Shown here in pieces: positions 44,245-53,687 of a stretch of 64,000 bases of DNA (the stretch's first letter is position 1; each line of letters begins with the position of its first letter). The stretch is from Candidatus Zymogenaceae bacterium (lineage in GTDB: Bacteria; Desulfobacterota; Zymogenia; Zymogenales; Zymogenaceae): the NCBI GenBank assembly GCA_016933535.1, contig JAFGAS010000025.1, positions 1-64,000 on the forward strand, given 5' to 3'. The notes beneath the pieces were generated by a model. The model was not told the origin of the DNA and did not search any database. It saw only the letters and a list, made by a program, of their open reading frames with translations. The position numbers were made by a program, and so were the translations under genes.

Positions 44245-46119
44245 ATGAACTCTAAACTATGGAAAATAACCGTAACAATGAGAAAGGCTACCATATTTCC
44301 GGGGACTATCTTACGTCTTCTTAAGCACCCTTTTCCGATAATCAGAAGATGCCGATATTTAGTAAATAGTTTCTACGTCGAATTAAGAGCTAACGGAGCC
44401 AAGTCCGCATTACTGCATGTACACGGGTATATCGGAAGAAGAATCGGCAGCCAATATGTTTATGATAATCATTTTGATACCGAAAAGATTCAAAACGAGA
44501 TAAGAGACTTCAACTATAAGCCGCTCATAACTATACTGATGCCGGTTTATAAAGCGAAGCCACGGTGGCTTATCGCCGCCATAGAGTCTGTCAGAAGACA
44601 GTTTTATGAAAACTGGGAATTATGTGTGGTTGATGACGCATCCGGAGAAAACCGTATCAAGAGAATATTAGGGAAATACGCAATAAAGGATAGGAGAATT
44701 AGGACGAGTTTTTTGGATACAAACGCCGGGATAGCCGGAGCATCCAACGAGGCCCTGTCCATCTCAACGGGAGACTTTGTCGGGCTGCTTGACCAAGATG
44801 ATGAGCTTACTCCGGATGCCCTGTATGAATCGGTTAAGGCCATCAACGAAACAGGAAACGACTTGTTCTATTCCGACGAGGATCATATCGTTAAAAATGG
44901 ACAATATGCAAAACCTTTCTACAAGCCCGATTATTCTCCGGACTATATTCTTTCACAGAACTATATCTGCCATTTCGTGATCTGCAGGAAATCTATCATT
45001 AAAGAAATTGACGGATTTAGAAAGGGATTTGAAGGTTCCCAGGATCACGACTTGATCCTAAGGGTACTTGAAAAGACAAATAACGCGTACCATATTCCGA
45101 AGATACTCTATCACTGGCGTAAGCATCCTGAATCTACTTCGGAAAATCCGGATTCAAGGCCTTTCGTATGGGAAGCCGGAAGAAGAGCCGTTGAAGAAGC
45201 CTTGAAAAGGAGAAATATAAGAGGGGAAGTATATTTTGGAAAGGAGTTTGGAACGTATCGTGTTAAACGCGAAATAATAGGCAGCCCATTGGTAAGTATC
45301 GTAATTCCTTTCAGGGATAAGCCCGAATTCCTGAAAAGGTGTTTAGACTCGATTTTAGATAAGTCTTCATATGCTCATTACGAGATCGTCGGTATCAATA
45401 ACGGAAGTTGTCTTGACGAAACAAAAGACCTGATGGATTCATACGGCAGGTTGGATCAGAGAATATGTTTCTCCACGTATGACGCTCCTTTTAACTATTC
45501 TGCGATAAACAACTATGGTGTGAAGCTTGCGAAAGGGGTTCATATCGTAATGCTGAATAACGACACGGAAATTATCACTCCCGATTGGATCGAGGCATTG
45601 CTCGAACACTCCCAGAGACCTGAGGTTGGAGTTGTCGGGGCGAAATTGTATTATCCCGATAATACCATTCAGCACGCGGGCGTAGTAATTGGATACGGAG
45701 CGGGAGTGGCCGGCCATTCCCATTATCATTATGATAGAGATTCGGCCGGTTACTTCTCCAGACTAAATGTTATTCATAATCTTAGTGCGGTAACAGGAGC
45801 ACTCATGATGATAGAGAAGGGACTATTCGAAAAATCCGGGGGTCTAAATGAAATTGATTTTACGGTGGCTCTCAATGATATTGATTTATGCGTACGTCTT
45901 CTGAAAAAAGGATACTTGAATGTCTTTACCCCGTATTGTGAAGCATACCATTATGAGTCAATTTCACGCGGATATGATAGAGACGCCCCGGAGAAGCAGG
46001 ACAGATATTCCAAGGAAGCGGAAGTGTTTAAAGAAATGCACAAAGAGATCCTAGACAGGGGTGATCCATACTATAATCATAACTTAACGCTTACCGGGAA
46101 AATATGGGACGTAAAATGA
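44245..46119 (+). CDS. Tandem-domain GT2 family glycosyltransferase
   Basis: A 624-residue protein with two GT2 domains. The first (about 92-330) has ITILMPVYKAKPRWLIAAIE, LCVVDDAS, VGLLDQDDELTPDALYE and GSQDHDLILRV. The second (about 350-600) has VSIVIPFRDKPEFLKRCLDS, IVMLNNDTEIITPDWIEALL, LSAVTGALMMI and LNDIDLCVRLLKKGY. Such tandem enzymes assemble rhamnan or O-antigen-type polysaccharide, often alternating linkages. Base composition is markedly A+T-rich with many AGA, ATA and TTT codons compared with neighbours: a clear sign of foreign origin. Cargo of array unit 6. Confidence 0.92.
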   Translation: MNSKLWKITVTMRKATIFPGTILRLLKHPFPIIRRCRYLVNSFYVELRANGAKSALLHVHGYIGRRIGSQYVYDNHFDTEKIQNEIRDFNYKPLITILMPVYKAKPRWLIAAIESVRRQFYENWELCVVDDASGENRIKRILGKYAIKDRRIRTSFLDTNAGIAGASNEALSISTGDFVGLLDQDDELTPDALYESVKAINETGNDLFYSDEDHIVKNGQYAKPFYKPDYSPDYILSQNYICHFVICRKSIIKEIDGFRKGFEGSQDHDLILRVLEKTNNAYHIPKILYHWRKHPESTSENPDSRPFVWEAGRRAVEEALKRRNIRGEVYFGKEFGTYRVKREIIGSPLVSIVIPFRDKPEFLKRCLDSILDKSSYAHYEIVGINNGSCLDETKDLMDSYGRLDQRICFSTYDAPFNYSAINNYGVKLAKGVHIVMLNNDTEIITPDWIEALLEHSQRPEVGVVGAKLYYPDNTIQHAGVVIGYGAGVAGHSHYHYDRDSAGYFSRLNVIHNLSAVTGALMMIEKGLFEKSGGLNEIDFTVALNDIDLCVRLLKKGYLNVFTPYCEAYHYESISRGYDRDAPEKQDRYSKEAEVFKEMHKEILDRGDPYYNHNLTLTGKIWDVK

Positions 46120-46644
46120 TGTTTAGGAAAGCATCTATTTCAGTTATAATTACTATCGAAATTGGAGGTGACATACCACCCGGGAAACGAGTCTACATTA
46201 AGAGCCACTCCTCCCCGCGTCATTCTACAAGCTGTTTAATAGCTGTCTTGATTTCTAACGGTGGCGGAGTTATTTGATCGGGAGTCTCTCCATTTTATTT
46301 AAATGTGTCACCGCTGCTGGAATAATCAAGGACTTACGTGAAAGCGAGAGTCCTTGATTTGAATGATGGAATATTAAGTTGCCGTCATTGTGCGATACCA
46401 GCCGGCCGTGAAATGGTGTCTCGGAATTATGTGAGCGAAGTCACCGAGTTTAGTGAATCCGTGCTATACTATCAAAAGAAAGATTGTATGAGAGAGATGT
46501 CTATCCATTACGGGAGGTTCCGGATCACCGTGACGAGATTGATCGCATTGGATCGTTAAGCGTCTTAATTTGGCATTCAATATTAGGATGACAACAGACA
46601 TCGCTTTTTCGAGGTCCGTTTTAAGTCATTGAGGAGGCGGCAAT
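46120..46644. other. Intergenic region around R6
   Basis: Holds R6 (46308-46360) and otherwise no supported gene. TATACT at about 46461-46466 lies in a possible promoter, and GAGGAGGCGG before 46645 is the ribosome site of the propeller gene. The short frame starting inside R6 is not considered a gene. Confidence 0.45.
46308..46360 (+). repeat. tRNA-fMet 3'-end copy R6 with decayed terminator
   Basis: TCACCGCTGCTGGAATAATC is a degenerate tRNA end, and AAGGACTTACG (46328-46338)/CGAGAGTCCTT (46345-46355) keeps most pairs with one A-A mismatch. The T-tract is interrupted (TTGATTT). Confidence 0.8.
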
Positions 46645-47790
46645 ATGAAAAACATCTTAGCAAAAAGGTCTTTCGTTTTATTCACTATAGTAATCACGGC
46701 GGCATTTTGTTTCTTTGCCGGTTCGGCCTTCGCCGAGCCCGATATTTCCGGCCAGTGGCAGAGTAACCTCGGCGTTATTTATAACATCACCCAGATCGGC
46801 GACAAATTTACGTGGCATATGCCGTCAAACAATCAAATGGGCTTCGGGGACATAAACGGTACGAACGTAAGCGCCGTATGGCCGATAGGCTACGCAACCG
46901 GGACGATCACCGTTGATACGGCCAACCGGGGAATCGGTATCAATTGGAGTAACGGGGTGGTATTCACCCGTCCGGCATCGCCGCCCCCGGCTCCGACACC
47001 TCCGGCATATACCTGGCAGCAAATCGGAACGCCGGCGGCTGCAATCTACGCCGGCGGCAACAGGCTCTTCGCCACCAATCCCAGTTCCGGCGACATCTAC
47101 GAGTATAGCGGAACGCCGGGTTCCTGGACGAAGGTAGGGAGCCCCGGTAATATGTTTGCCGTGGGTGGGAACGGCCAGCTCTACGGTCTTTCGCCGGACT
47201 TGAGCGGTGTTTGGAGATACGACAACACCCCGATGAACTGGACTCAGATCGGCGGTCCCGCGTCAAGGATTTACGCCCGTGGCAACCAGCTTTTCGCCAC
47301 CAATCCATCCACCGGCGATATCTATCAGTATAACCACACGCCCGACTCCTGGACAAAGATAGGAGGCCCCGGCAATGTGTTTGCGGTGGGCGGAATGGGC
47401 CAACTCTACGGTCTTTCACCGGACATGAGCGGTGTCTGGAGATACGACGGTACTCCGATGAGCTGGACCAAGATCGGCGGCCCCGCGTCGAAGATCTACG
47501 CGGGCGGCAATCAGCTCTTCGCCACCAATCCCTCTACCGGCGACATCTACCGATATGACGGCACGCCCAACGCGTGGACTAAAGTAGGGGGCCCCGGCTA
47601 TTCGTTTACCGTAGGCGGGAACGGCCAACTCTACGGCATTTCGCCGGACATGAGCGGTGTCTGGAAATACAGCGGTACGCCGATGATATGGACAATCATC
47701 GGCGAGCAGGCATACGCCATCGCCGCCGCCGGAAACAACCTGTACGGTATTCAATCGGGCACTCTTACTGTCTGGCGCTACATACCGTAG
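46645..47790 (+). CDS. Secreted seven-repeat tectonin-like propeller protein with N-terminal INGTN domain
   Basis: A 381-residue exported protein. Signal peptide about 1-30 (ending GSAFAEP); an N-terminal ~77-residue domain (GQWQSNLGVIYNITQ..FGDINGTNVSAVW..INWSNGVVFTR) that matches the C-terminal domain of the crystallin-like protein; a Pro linker; then seven repeats of ~39 residues, each starting W-x-x-(I/V)-G. Two types alternate: PASKIYAGGNQLFATNPS (1,3,5, and degenerate 7) and FAVGGNGQLYGLSPDLSGVW (2,4,6). Tectonin/tachylectin-like propellers bind sugars or lipopolysaccharide. Ligand here unknown. Cargo of array unit 7. Confidence 0.88.
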   Translation: MKNILAKRSFVLFTIVITAAFCFFAGSAFAEPDISGQWQSNLGVIYNITQIGDKFTWHMPSNNQMGFGDINGTNVSAVWPIGYATGTITVDTANRGIGINWSNGVVFTRPASPPPAPTPPAYTWQQIGTPAAAIYAGGNRLFATNPSSGDIYEYSGTPGSWTKVGSPGNMFAVGGNGQLYGLSPDLSGVWRYDNTPMNWTQIGGPASRIYARGNQLFATNPSTGDIYQYNHTPDSWTKIGGPGNVFAVGGMGQLYGLSPDMSGVWRYDGTPMSWTKIGGPASKIYAGGNQLFATNPSTGDIYRYDGTPNAWTKVGGPGYSFTVGGNGQLYGISPDMSGVWKYSGTPMIWTIIGEQAYAIAAAGNNLYGIQSGTLTVWRYIP

Positions 47791-47840
47791 GGCGCAGAGG
47801 CAGCAACAGAACACTAGTGCGAGGGATTCAAGGGACGGAA

Positions 47841-47903
47841 TTCGAATCGTGTCCCTGCTATCGGCATCATCAAGGACTCACGCCAAGGCGTGGGTCCTTT
47901 TTT
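47841..47903 (+). repeat. tRNA-fMet 3'-end copy R7 with terminator (most distal)
   Basis: Includes more of the tRNA than other copies: the T-loop TTCGAATC at 47841-47848, then TCCCTGCTATCGGCATCATC. Hairpin AAGGACTCACGC (47872-47883)/GCGTGGGTCCTT (47888-47899) with one G-U pair, then T6. If units were added at the tRNA, this copy is the oldest boundary. Confidence 0.85.
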
Positions 47904-47990
47904 GTCGTGCGTCAATATTGTCGAGTTATACTATTGTATTTGAAACAAAACGGATATAAAATACATATACATTATTAATGAGGTCGAAAA

Positions 47991-48335
47991 ATGAAACGGC
48001 TACCTTTAATGTTTGCCGGATTGACGATCTTAATCGTCCTGTGTACCGCCGGGATGGCCCTGGCGGCGCCCCAGCAGGGGATGCTGGTGGACAAAAACGG
48101 CGACCCGGTTACGGGGTTTTCCAACGTCTGGATTGAAAACGGTGTCGCCTATCCCGTATACAACCCGACCACTCACCTGTGGTACAGCGTATTCATAACC
48201 GGGACGGGCGACAACGGCGTTGTCATCTGCACAATAGGGGCGCCCCTGGGCACCGGCGGCGACTTTCATGGAGGTTATGAAGGCGACGATGATGACGATC
48301 TCAAGCCCGATGCCGATTCTACTTTAATCTTATAG
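47991..48335 (+). CDS. Small secreted acidic-tailed protein
   Basis: A 114-residue protein with a signal peptide (about 1-25, LTILIVLCTAGMALA), a short aromatic beta-rich middle (VWIENGVAYPVYNPTTHLWY) and an acidic C-terminus with EGDDDDDLKPDADS. No family recognised. It lies just beyond R7 and may be the first gene outside the array or the cargo of a last unit whose boundary is lost. AATGAGG lies before the start. Confidence 0.65.
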   Translation: MKRLPLMFAGLTILIVLCTAGMALAAPQQGMLVDKNGDPVTGFSNVWIENGVAYPVYNPTTHLWYSVFITGTGDNGVVICTIGAPLGTGGDFHGGYEGDDDDDLKPDADSTLIL

Positions 48336-48730
48336 GCCGGCGGCGAGGTGTTTCTCGACGACGCGTGGCTTGATAATTGAGGAGACACATGACTGACGAC
48401 GCTCACGATCCGTATTGCCTGGCCGGCCTGTAATACATACCACACTGATCGGGGCCGGTACGCCGGCCCCGAGGTAGTCCAGTACTCATCCGCTCGAAAC
48501 GCCACTTACCTTTAAATCAACGGCCCCGGTGCCCGATGTGTTATCCGCTCTATCTGGAAAAAAAAGGGGGGGATCCTATCGCCGTAAGATTGCCGGCAGA
48601 TCGTACCCACACTCTCATTGCGGGCCCTCCGATCCGAACAGCGGGATGATGCCGGATGACTAGTGCTCTTCGGGAGGAGACGGGTAAGGGGGGCGGATGT
48701 CAACGCGGGCAGGTCAGGCAGGGCAATACC
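48336..48730. other. Non-coding region with hairpin; possible distal edge of the array
   Basis: No gene seen. TCGGGGCCGG (48449-48458)/CCGGCCCCGA (48463-48472) is a perfect 10-bp hairpin. Near 48702-48713 the bases GCGGGCAGGTCA resemble the module ending GGGGGCAGGTCA and may be a last remnant. Confidence 0.45.
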
Positions 48731-49861
48731 CTACTTCTCTCCCCGCCCGTTTACCAGCGTGATCTTCACAATCTCGGGATGGGTGAGGACCCGCACCGGG
48801 GGACCCCAGGTGCCCAGCCCGCTGGTGACGTAGACCTGCATCGGACCGATCCGGGCATAGCCGTAGCTGACCGTGTAGACGAGATTGGTGATAATCGTCA
48901 GCGGGAAGAACTGCCCGTGGTGGGAATGGCCGGCAAGCATCAGGTCGATCCCGTCGCCGGCATACTCCTCCATATTGACCGGCCGATGGGTCAACAGGAT
49001 CGTGGGCAGAGATGGGTCACATTTGGCCATGAGGTCGGCCATCGACGCCTTCTTGTTCCCGGACCTCGGGTCGTCCAATCCAACGAGGTTGACGATCCCC
49101 GGAAAGGTCACGACTTCGTCCCTCAGCACCGTGATGTCCGCAGACTCTATAAAGGCCTCAGCCTTTTCGGCCCCTCCGTGGTATTCGTGGTTGCCCATCA
49201 CCGCATAGACGCCGCGCGGCGCGTGGAGCCGGGAGAGGATTTCGGCCGTGCCGTTCATGCCGTCGACGCTCCCCTCTACGAGGTCGCCGCCGATGAGGAT
49301 GATGTCGGGGTTCGCGGCGTTGATCTCTTCGACGAAGTCCTCCACCTGTCGTTCGTGTATGGTCGGCCCGATGTGGAAGTCCGAGGCAAACACCACGGCC
49401 GTGGGGTTATGGGCCTTCGGGAGCTTCGCGAGATCCACCGCCACGTTTTCGACCCTGATAAACTGCGTGTTGAGCCACCCCAGGAAGACAATCAGAACGA
49501 CAAGCCCAATGGATCCAAAGAAGGCCGTCCGGCCGGTACGTTTTGGGTCGGCCTTCAACCGGGCGGGTATAACGGGAAGGAAACGGTCGACGAGCCTGAC
49601 GATATCCGACAACAGGACGATCAGGAAGAAATAGACCATCGCCACGATCCAGAACGAGCCGATGAGGTTTACGACGTCCAAGACGGCGCCGTATCGGCTA
49701 TCTTCCAGGGAATGCATGACCGGGAAGGCAACGACCAGGGCGACGAACAGGTACTTCAGGCAGACGACCCACCATCCTTTTTCGGAAAACGCCGCAAAGC
49801 CGCGGAAGTAGATGTAGGCGTTTATCAGGACGTAGGCCGCCAGGAAGCTCGAAAAAAACAT
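48731..49861 (-). CDS. Membrane-anchored metallophosphoesterase (YaeI-like)
   Basis: A 376-residue protein with four N-terminal membrane segments (about 1-20, 33-50, 64-85, 108-128) and a calcineurin-like catalytic domain outside: VVFASDFHIGP, ILIGGDLVEG, VMGNHEYHGG, ILLTHRPVNM, LMLAGHSHHGQFFP. YaeI-like enzymes hydrolyse phosphodiesters at the membrane; the substrate here is unknown. Downstream of the array, reading toward it. Confidence 0.88.
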   Translation of the reverse strand: MFFSSFLAAYVLINAYIYFRGFAAFSEKGWWVVCLKYLFVALVVAFPVMHSLEDSRYGAVLDVVNLIGSFWIVAMVYFFLIVLLSDIVRLVDRFLPVIPARLKADPKRTGRTAFFGSIGLVVLIVFLGWLNTQFIRVENVAVDLAKLPKAHNPTAVVFASDFHIGPTIHERQVEDFVEEINAANPDIILIGGDLVEGSVDGMNGTAEILSRLHAPRGVYAVMGNHEYHGGAEKAEAFIESADITVLRDEVVTFPGIVNLVGLDDPRSGNKKASMADLMAKCDPSLPTILLTHRPVNMEEYAGDGIDLMLAGHSHHGQFFPLTIITNLVYTVSYGYARIGPMQVYVTSGLGTWGPPVRVLTHPEIVKITLVNGRGEK

Positions 49862-50029
49862 GAAACGATCCCTCTATTTCTATGGCAAGTCACACAGGTT
49901 CATCTTAAACTATATTATTATATTATACTATATTGAGCTTTGACAGGGAAAAAGGTCGATAAAGCGAGATAATTGTAAAAGTCACGGCGTCGTGATAAGG
50001 TGCGTTGCGGATTTCATGGAGGAATAGTC

Positions 50030-51190
50030 ATGTTTTTCGATCCAAAGACGCTCTATCATATCCCCCACGGTGTCAAGACTCGCTGGGCCAGCCCCGAAAA
50101 CTGGGACGCCGCTGCGGGGGCGGGGGGCACTGAGAACTCCGGACGCAAGGGGTCTCCCTTCTTCTATCTCCCCGCCGGGGCGCAACGGGTTTTGGCAGAG
50201 GTCACCGGGCAAACGGGCACGCTCAGACGAATATGGATTACTATCTCCGACAGAAGCCCGAAGATGCTCAGGGGCGTGCGCCTGGATATCTACTGGGACG
50301 GCGCGAGTGAGCCCGCAGTCTCGGCCCCCCTCGGTGACTTTTTCGGCCACGGCCTCGGGCGCATGCGGCCTTTTCAGTCGTGCCTCTTTTCCAGCCCGGA
50401 GGGCAGGAGTTTTCTGAGCATCGTGCCGATGCCGTTTAAGACCGGTATGAGGGCGGTGGTGACCAACGAGAGTGGCACCGACCTGACGCTTTTCTACTAC
50501 GACGTGGACTTTACTGTTGGTGACGGGCACCCGGCGCACACGCCCTACTTTCACGCCCACTTCAACAGGGAGAACCCAACGACCCTGAAAAGGGACTTCG
50601 ATATCCTGCCGCGCGTCGCCGGGGCAGGGCGCTACCTCGGGGCGCAGATCGGGGTGATCGTCAACAGACAGCGGTATGCCGCCACCTGGTGGGGGGAGGG
50701 TGAGGTAAAGATCTATCTGGACGGCGATCGGCAGCTTCCAACACTCTGCGGCACCGGCACCGAGGATTATATCGGCACCGCCTTCGGGCAGGGGAGGTTC
50801 GATCACCTTTTCCAGGGCTGTCCCCTGGCCGACGAGAAAAACATGCAGTATTCGTTCTACCGGCTCCACGTGCCGGATCCGGTCTACTTCGCAAAGGACA
50901 TTCGCGTCACCCTCCAGCAGATGGGGATATGGGAGCCCCACACAAAAGGGGGCCTGATAGAGTCCTCCCCGAAGGTCTTTCGGGCAGGGCCGGGAATGGA
51001 GGAGGTGGACCTTCGGGAATTGGGCGACGACTGGCCCATCGGCTACTTCGAGCGCGCCGACGACGTGTCGAGCTGTGTCTATTTCTACCTGGACCGGCCG
51101 ACTAACGGCCTGGGCCCCATCACGCCCGCGCCGGAGAGGATGAAGGGCCTGGTCGAGGACACGGATATGAAGACCCACGAGGGGATTTGA
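50030..51190 (+). CDS. GH172/DUF2961 family protein
   Basis: 386 residues from ATG at 50030 (GGAGGAATAGTC upstream). Features of DUF2961, now glycoside hydrolase family 172: GTENSGRKGSPFFYLPAGAQ at the N-terminus, LRRIWITISD, the double beta-jelly-roll middle and the conserved CGTGTEDYIGTAFGQG segment containing a probable catalytic Glu. Known members act on fructofuranosides or arabinofuranosides and form oligomers. No signal peptide is visible, so it is probably cytoplasmic. Substrate unknown. Confidence 0.88.
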   Translation: MFFDPKTLYHIPHGVKTRWASPENWDAAAGAGGTENSGRKGSPFFYLPAGAQRVLAEVTGQTGTLRRIWITISDRSPKMLRGVRLDIYWDGASEPAVSAPLGDFFGHGLGRMRPFQSCLFSSPEGRSFLSIVPMPFKTGMRAVVTNESGTDLTLFYYDVDFTVGDGHPAHTPYFHAHFNRENPTTLKRDFDILPRVAGAGRYLGAQIGVIVNRQRYAATWWGEGEVKIYLDGDRQLPTLCGTGTEDYIGTAFGQGRFDHLFQGCPLADEKNMQYSFYRLHVPDPVYFAKDIRVTLQQMGIWEPHTKGGLIESSPKVFRAGPGMEEVDLRELGDDWPIGYFERADDVSSCVYFYLDRPTNGLGPITPAPERMKGLVEDTDMKTHEGI

Positions 51191-51721
51191 GAAGAGTGCG
51201 TCGGTTTTGTGATACGTTGGCTATTGGATGTTTCGCCTGTCCGAACGTATAGGACTGCGGCCCGCCGGGAGGTGGACTCCCCCCCGTGTAAAGGCAACTC
51301 AAGGGGTGAACGGTAAAAATGGCCGAGAAATTTCCGCCGGCGGGTTCAAGTACCCTATTGAGGCGGCAGTACCGGCCTTTCCATCGGCCAGAGCGTGTGG
51401 AGCGGCTTCATACTCTCCTTGTATCTTTTCCGGCGTAATCCGGGACCCCCGAGTTTATCTCCAATACGTCGTTCCGTGATTTTTTGACCGTGGCCGGGAT
51501 CGATACGGTATTTATTGGGTTCGTTTATGCCGTAGCCGACCCCCTCGCCGGTTGCCGCGGCGGCCGGGGCAGGTCTTTTATATTGTCTTTTCGGTAAAAA
51601 GGGCTATAATTGCCGGAAGACGGGAATTAGCGCCGGGACGGGCCGTTTCGTGTATCGCCAGGCGGCGCTTTTTGTTCGTAAACCCAAACCATCCCATCCT
51701 TCACAACACGAGGGATCGATT
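51191..51721. promoter_or_regulatory. Intergenic region with marC promoter
   Basis: No gene seen in about 530 bases. TTGTCT (51583-51588), 16 bases, TATAAT (51605-51610) is a likely promoter for marC. Confidence 0.5.
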
Positions 51722-52378
51722 ATGGGACACCTGCCGACGCTCTTTATTGCCACGTTTACGACGCTCTTGGCGGTCACCAACCCTCTGGAGGTACTGCCGA
51801 TCTTCCTTCAGCTCCTGGAAGGCAAGGATCAACGGACCCAGCGCCGAACCGCCTTCCGTTCGTGCCTGTATGCCACGCTCTTGATGCTGTTCTTTATGGT
51901 CTTCGGGACGCTGGTGCTCAGGGCCTTCGGCGTGCCGCTGTCCATGGTCCGAATCGTCGGGGGCATCATCCTGGTTCGTATCGGCTTTGCCCTCTTTTTA
52001 CCGTCCTCCCCCGGCACCACGGTCTTCGGCGGCGGGTCGGTCGGCAAGGACGAGGACTTCTCGTTTGTTCCCCTGGCCATGCCGCTCATGTTCGGGCCGG
52101 GGGCGCTGGCCACGGTCCTCGGGATGTCGTCGATGGTCAAGACCCCGATCTCGAACCTCCTGCCGATCACGGCCATAATCCTTGCCATCGTCTGCTCGAT
52201 GGCCGTCACCTACCTGATTTTGGCCTATGCCAGGGCGATCCTGGGGCGTATCGGCCCCAAGGGTATCGATGCCGCGACCCGTATCGTGGGTTTCTTCGTA
52301 TCCGCCATGGGCATGGGGCTCATTTTCCACGGCGTAGTGGAGGCACTGAAGGTTTACGGGATCATAGGGGTGAGTTAA
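51722..52378 (+). CDS. marC: MarC family integral membrane protein
   Basis: 218 residues from ATG at 51722 (CGAGGGATCG upstream). Six membrane segments with LLAVTNPLEVLPIFLQLLEG, the first NP motif, and FVPLAMPLMFGPGALATVLG, the second half repeat. MarC proteins were once linked to multiple antibiotic resistance but that role is not supported; transport function is unknown. Single gene between the GH172 and Msr genes. Confidence 0.9.
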   Translation: MGHLPTLFIATFTTLLAVTNPLEVLPIFLQLLEGKDQRTQRRTAFRSCLYATLLMLFFMVFGTLVLRAFGVPLSMVRIVGGIILVRIGFALFLPSSPGTTVFGGGSVGKDEDFSFVPLAMPLMFGPGALATVLGMSSMVKTPISNLLPITAIILAIVCSMAVTYLILAYARAILGRIGPKGIDAATRIVGFFVSAMGMGLIFHGVVEALKVYGIIGVS

Positions 52379-52490
52379 TGTGTTTTGTGGGGTGGGCGGC
52401 GCCGCGCATAGCTCAAGAGCAGTGAACCTGGCAGACCGGACCGGGCCGCACGTATCCCCGCCATACACGGAACTCTTTATAGCCGCTGCG

Positions 52491-53366
52491 TTACACGGCG
52501 CAGCCCTTGATGCCCCGTTTTTGATAATAGCGCTGGTGGTAGTCCTCCGCGGCAAAGAATGCCGGCGCGGGGACGATCTCGGTGACGATTGGCCGGCCGT
52601 GGTCTTTTTGGGCCTCTTGCCCCGAAGCGAGGGCATCCTTCTTCTGTTCGTCGTCGAAATAGAAGACGGCCGACCGGTACTGGGACCCTACGTCGGGCCC
52701 CTGCCGGTTGAGGGTCGTCGGGTCATGTATCTTCCAGAAGACGGAAAGGAGCTTTCGATACGATACCACGCCCGGATCGTACTCCACCAGCACCGTCTCG
52801 GCGTGGCCGGTCGTGCCCATACAGACCTGTTCATAGGTCGGGTTTTCGGTCTTCCCGCCCATATAGCCGACGGTGGTATTCACGACGCCCGCAATCGTCC
52901 GGAAGGTCTCCTCCACGCCCCAGAAGCACCCGGCTGCAAACGCGGCCTTACGAGTCTCATGGTTCTTTGATTCCGCATCCTTAAAATCAAGCGAGACCGA
53001 GTTGATGCAGTAGCGCTTGCCCGTGGGTTTCGGCCCGTCGTCAAAGAGGTGGCCGAGGTGGCTTTTGCATTTACCGCACACGACCTCGGTGCGCGCCATT
53101 CCGGCCGATGTGTCAACCCTCGTCTGGACGGCGTCTTTGGCGACGTCAAAAAAACTCGGCCAGCCGGTCCCGGAATCGTATTTCTTGTCCGACTCAAACA
53201 ATACCGCCCCACAGGCCCTGCAGGAATAGACGCCCTTGTTCTTGTTGGCGTGGTATTTCCCCGTGAACGGGGGCTCGGTCCCCTTTTCCCGCAGGACGTG
53301 GTATTCGGCCGGCGTCAGGCGCTCCTTCAATTCCTTTTCTTCTATTGTCCCTTTAATTTTTTTCAT
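52491..53366 (-). CDS. msrBA: Methionine sulfoxide reductase fusion MsrB-MsrA
   Basis: A 291-residue bifunctional enzyme in the order B then A. MsrB (about 12-135): [14 protein letters not shown], zinc pairs CRACG and CGKCK, GTGWPSF, catalytic Cys in [11 protein letters not shown]. MsrA (about 140-290): [12 protein letters not shown] with catalytic Cys, [43 protein letters not shown]. It reduces both sulfoxide epimers in oxidised methionine. No signal peptide, so cytoplasmic. The catalytic residues are cysteines, not Sec. GGGAGC lies upstream of the start. Confidence 0.96.
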   Translation of the reverse strand: MKKIKGTIEEKELKERLTPAEYHVLREKGTEPPFTGKYHANKNKGVYSCRACGAVLFESDKKYDSGTGWPSFFDVAKDAVQTRVDTSAGMARTEVVCGKCKSHLGHLFDDGPKPTGKRYCINSVSLDFKDAESKNHETRKAAFAAGCFWGVEETFRTIAGVVNTTVGYMGGKTENPTYEQVCMGTTGHAETVLVEYDPGVVSYRKLLSVFWKIHDPTTLNRQGPDVGSQYRSAVFYFDDEQKKDALASGQEAQKDHGRPIVTEIVPAPAFFAAEDYHQRYYQKRGIKGCAV

Positions 53367-53687
53367 CTCTTAGCTCCCGAAGGGTCTTGTCCGATTACGC
53401 TATACTGCTTAACTATAATATAAACACTACCGGGCACAAGTCAATCCATGAAGGATTCGATATTGCTCCAATTACAGGTTTAATTAATGGGGAGAAATTG
53501 TTGACTATTACCGCCCAAGGCGCTACTATATGAAATTCCGCCACGTCGCAGGCCCTTGCGGACAGAGACTATCTTTCTATCCCGCGGTGTGTCGGGATAT
53601 CGGTAAAAAGACGGCCGAAGGACGATGAATAAAAAGCCGGTGCGGCCAACAACCGCGGCGGATAACCGACGATAATGGGGTCGTATC
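53367..53687. other. Intergenic region, nothing recognised
   Basis: About 320 bases between the divergent msrBA and DUF47 genes. AT-rich near 53400-53500; no gene, repeat or confident promoter identified. Confidence 0.4.

Noticed and set aside
46338-46559. 73-codon frame starting in tRNA copy R6
   Set aside because: Begins inside the terminator hairpin, has no ribosome site and no recognisable sequence.
35168-48730. Search for an integrase, recombinase or transposase gene inside the array
   Set aside because: No tyrosine or serine recombinase, DDE transposase or replication gene was seen in any frame; the array would have to be mobilised in trans or be inactive.
52491-53366. MsrB-MsrA as a further selenoprotein
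   Set aside because: Both catalytic positions are encoded by cysteine codons and the frame has no internal UGA.
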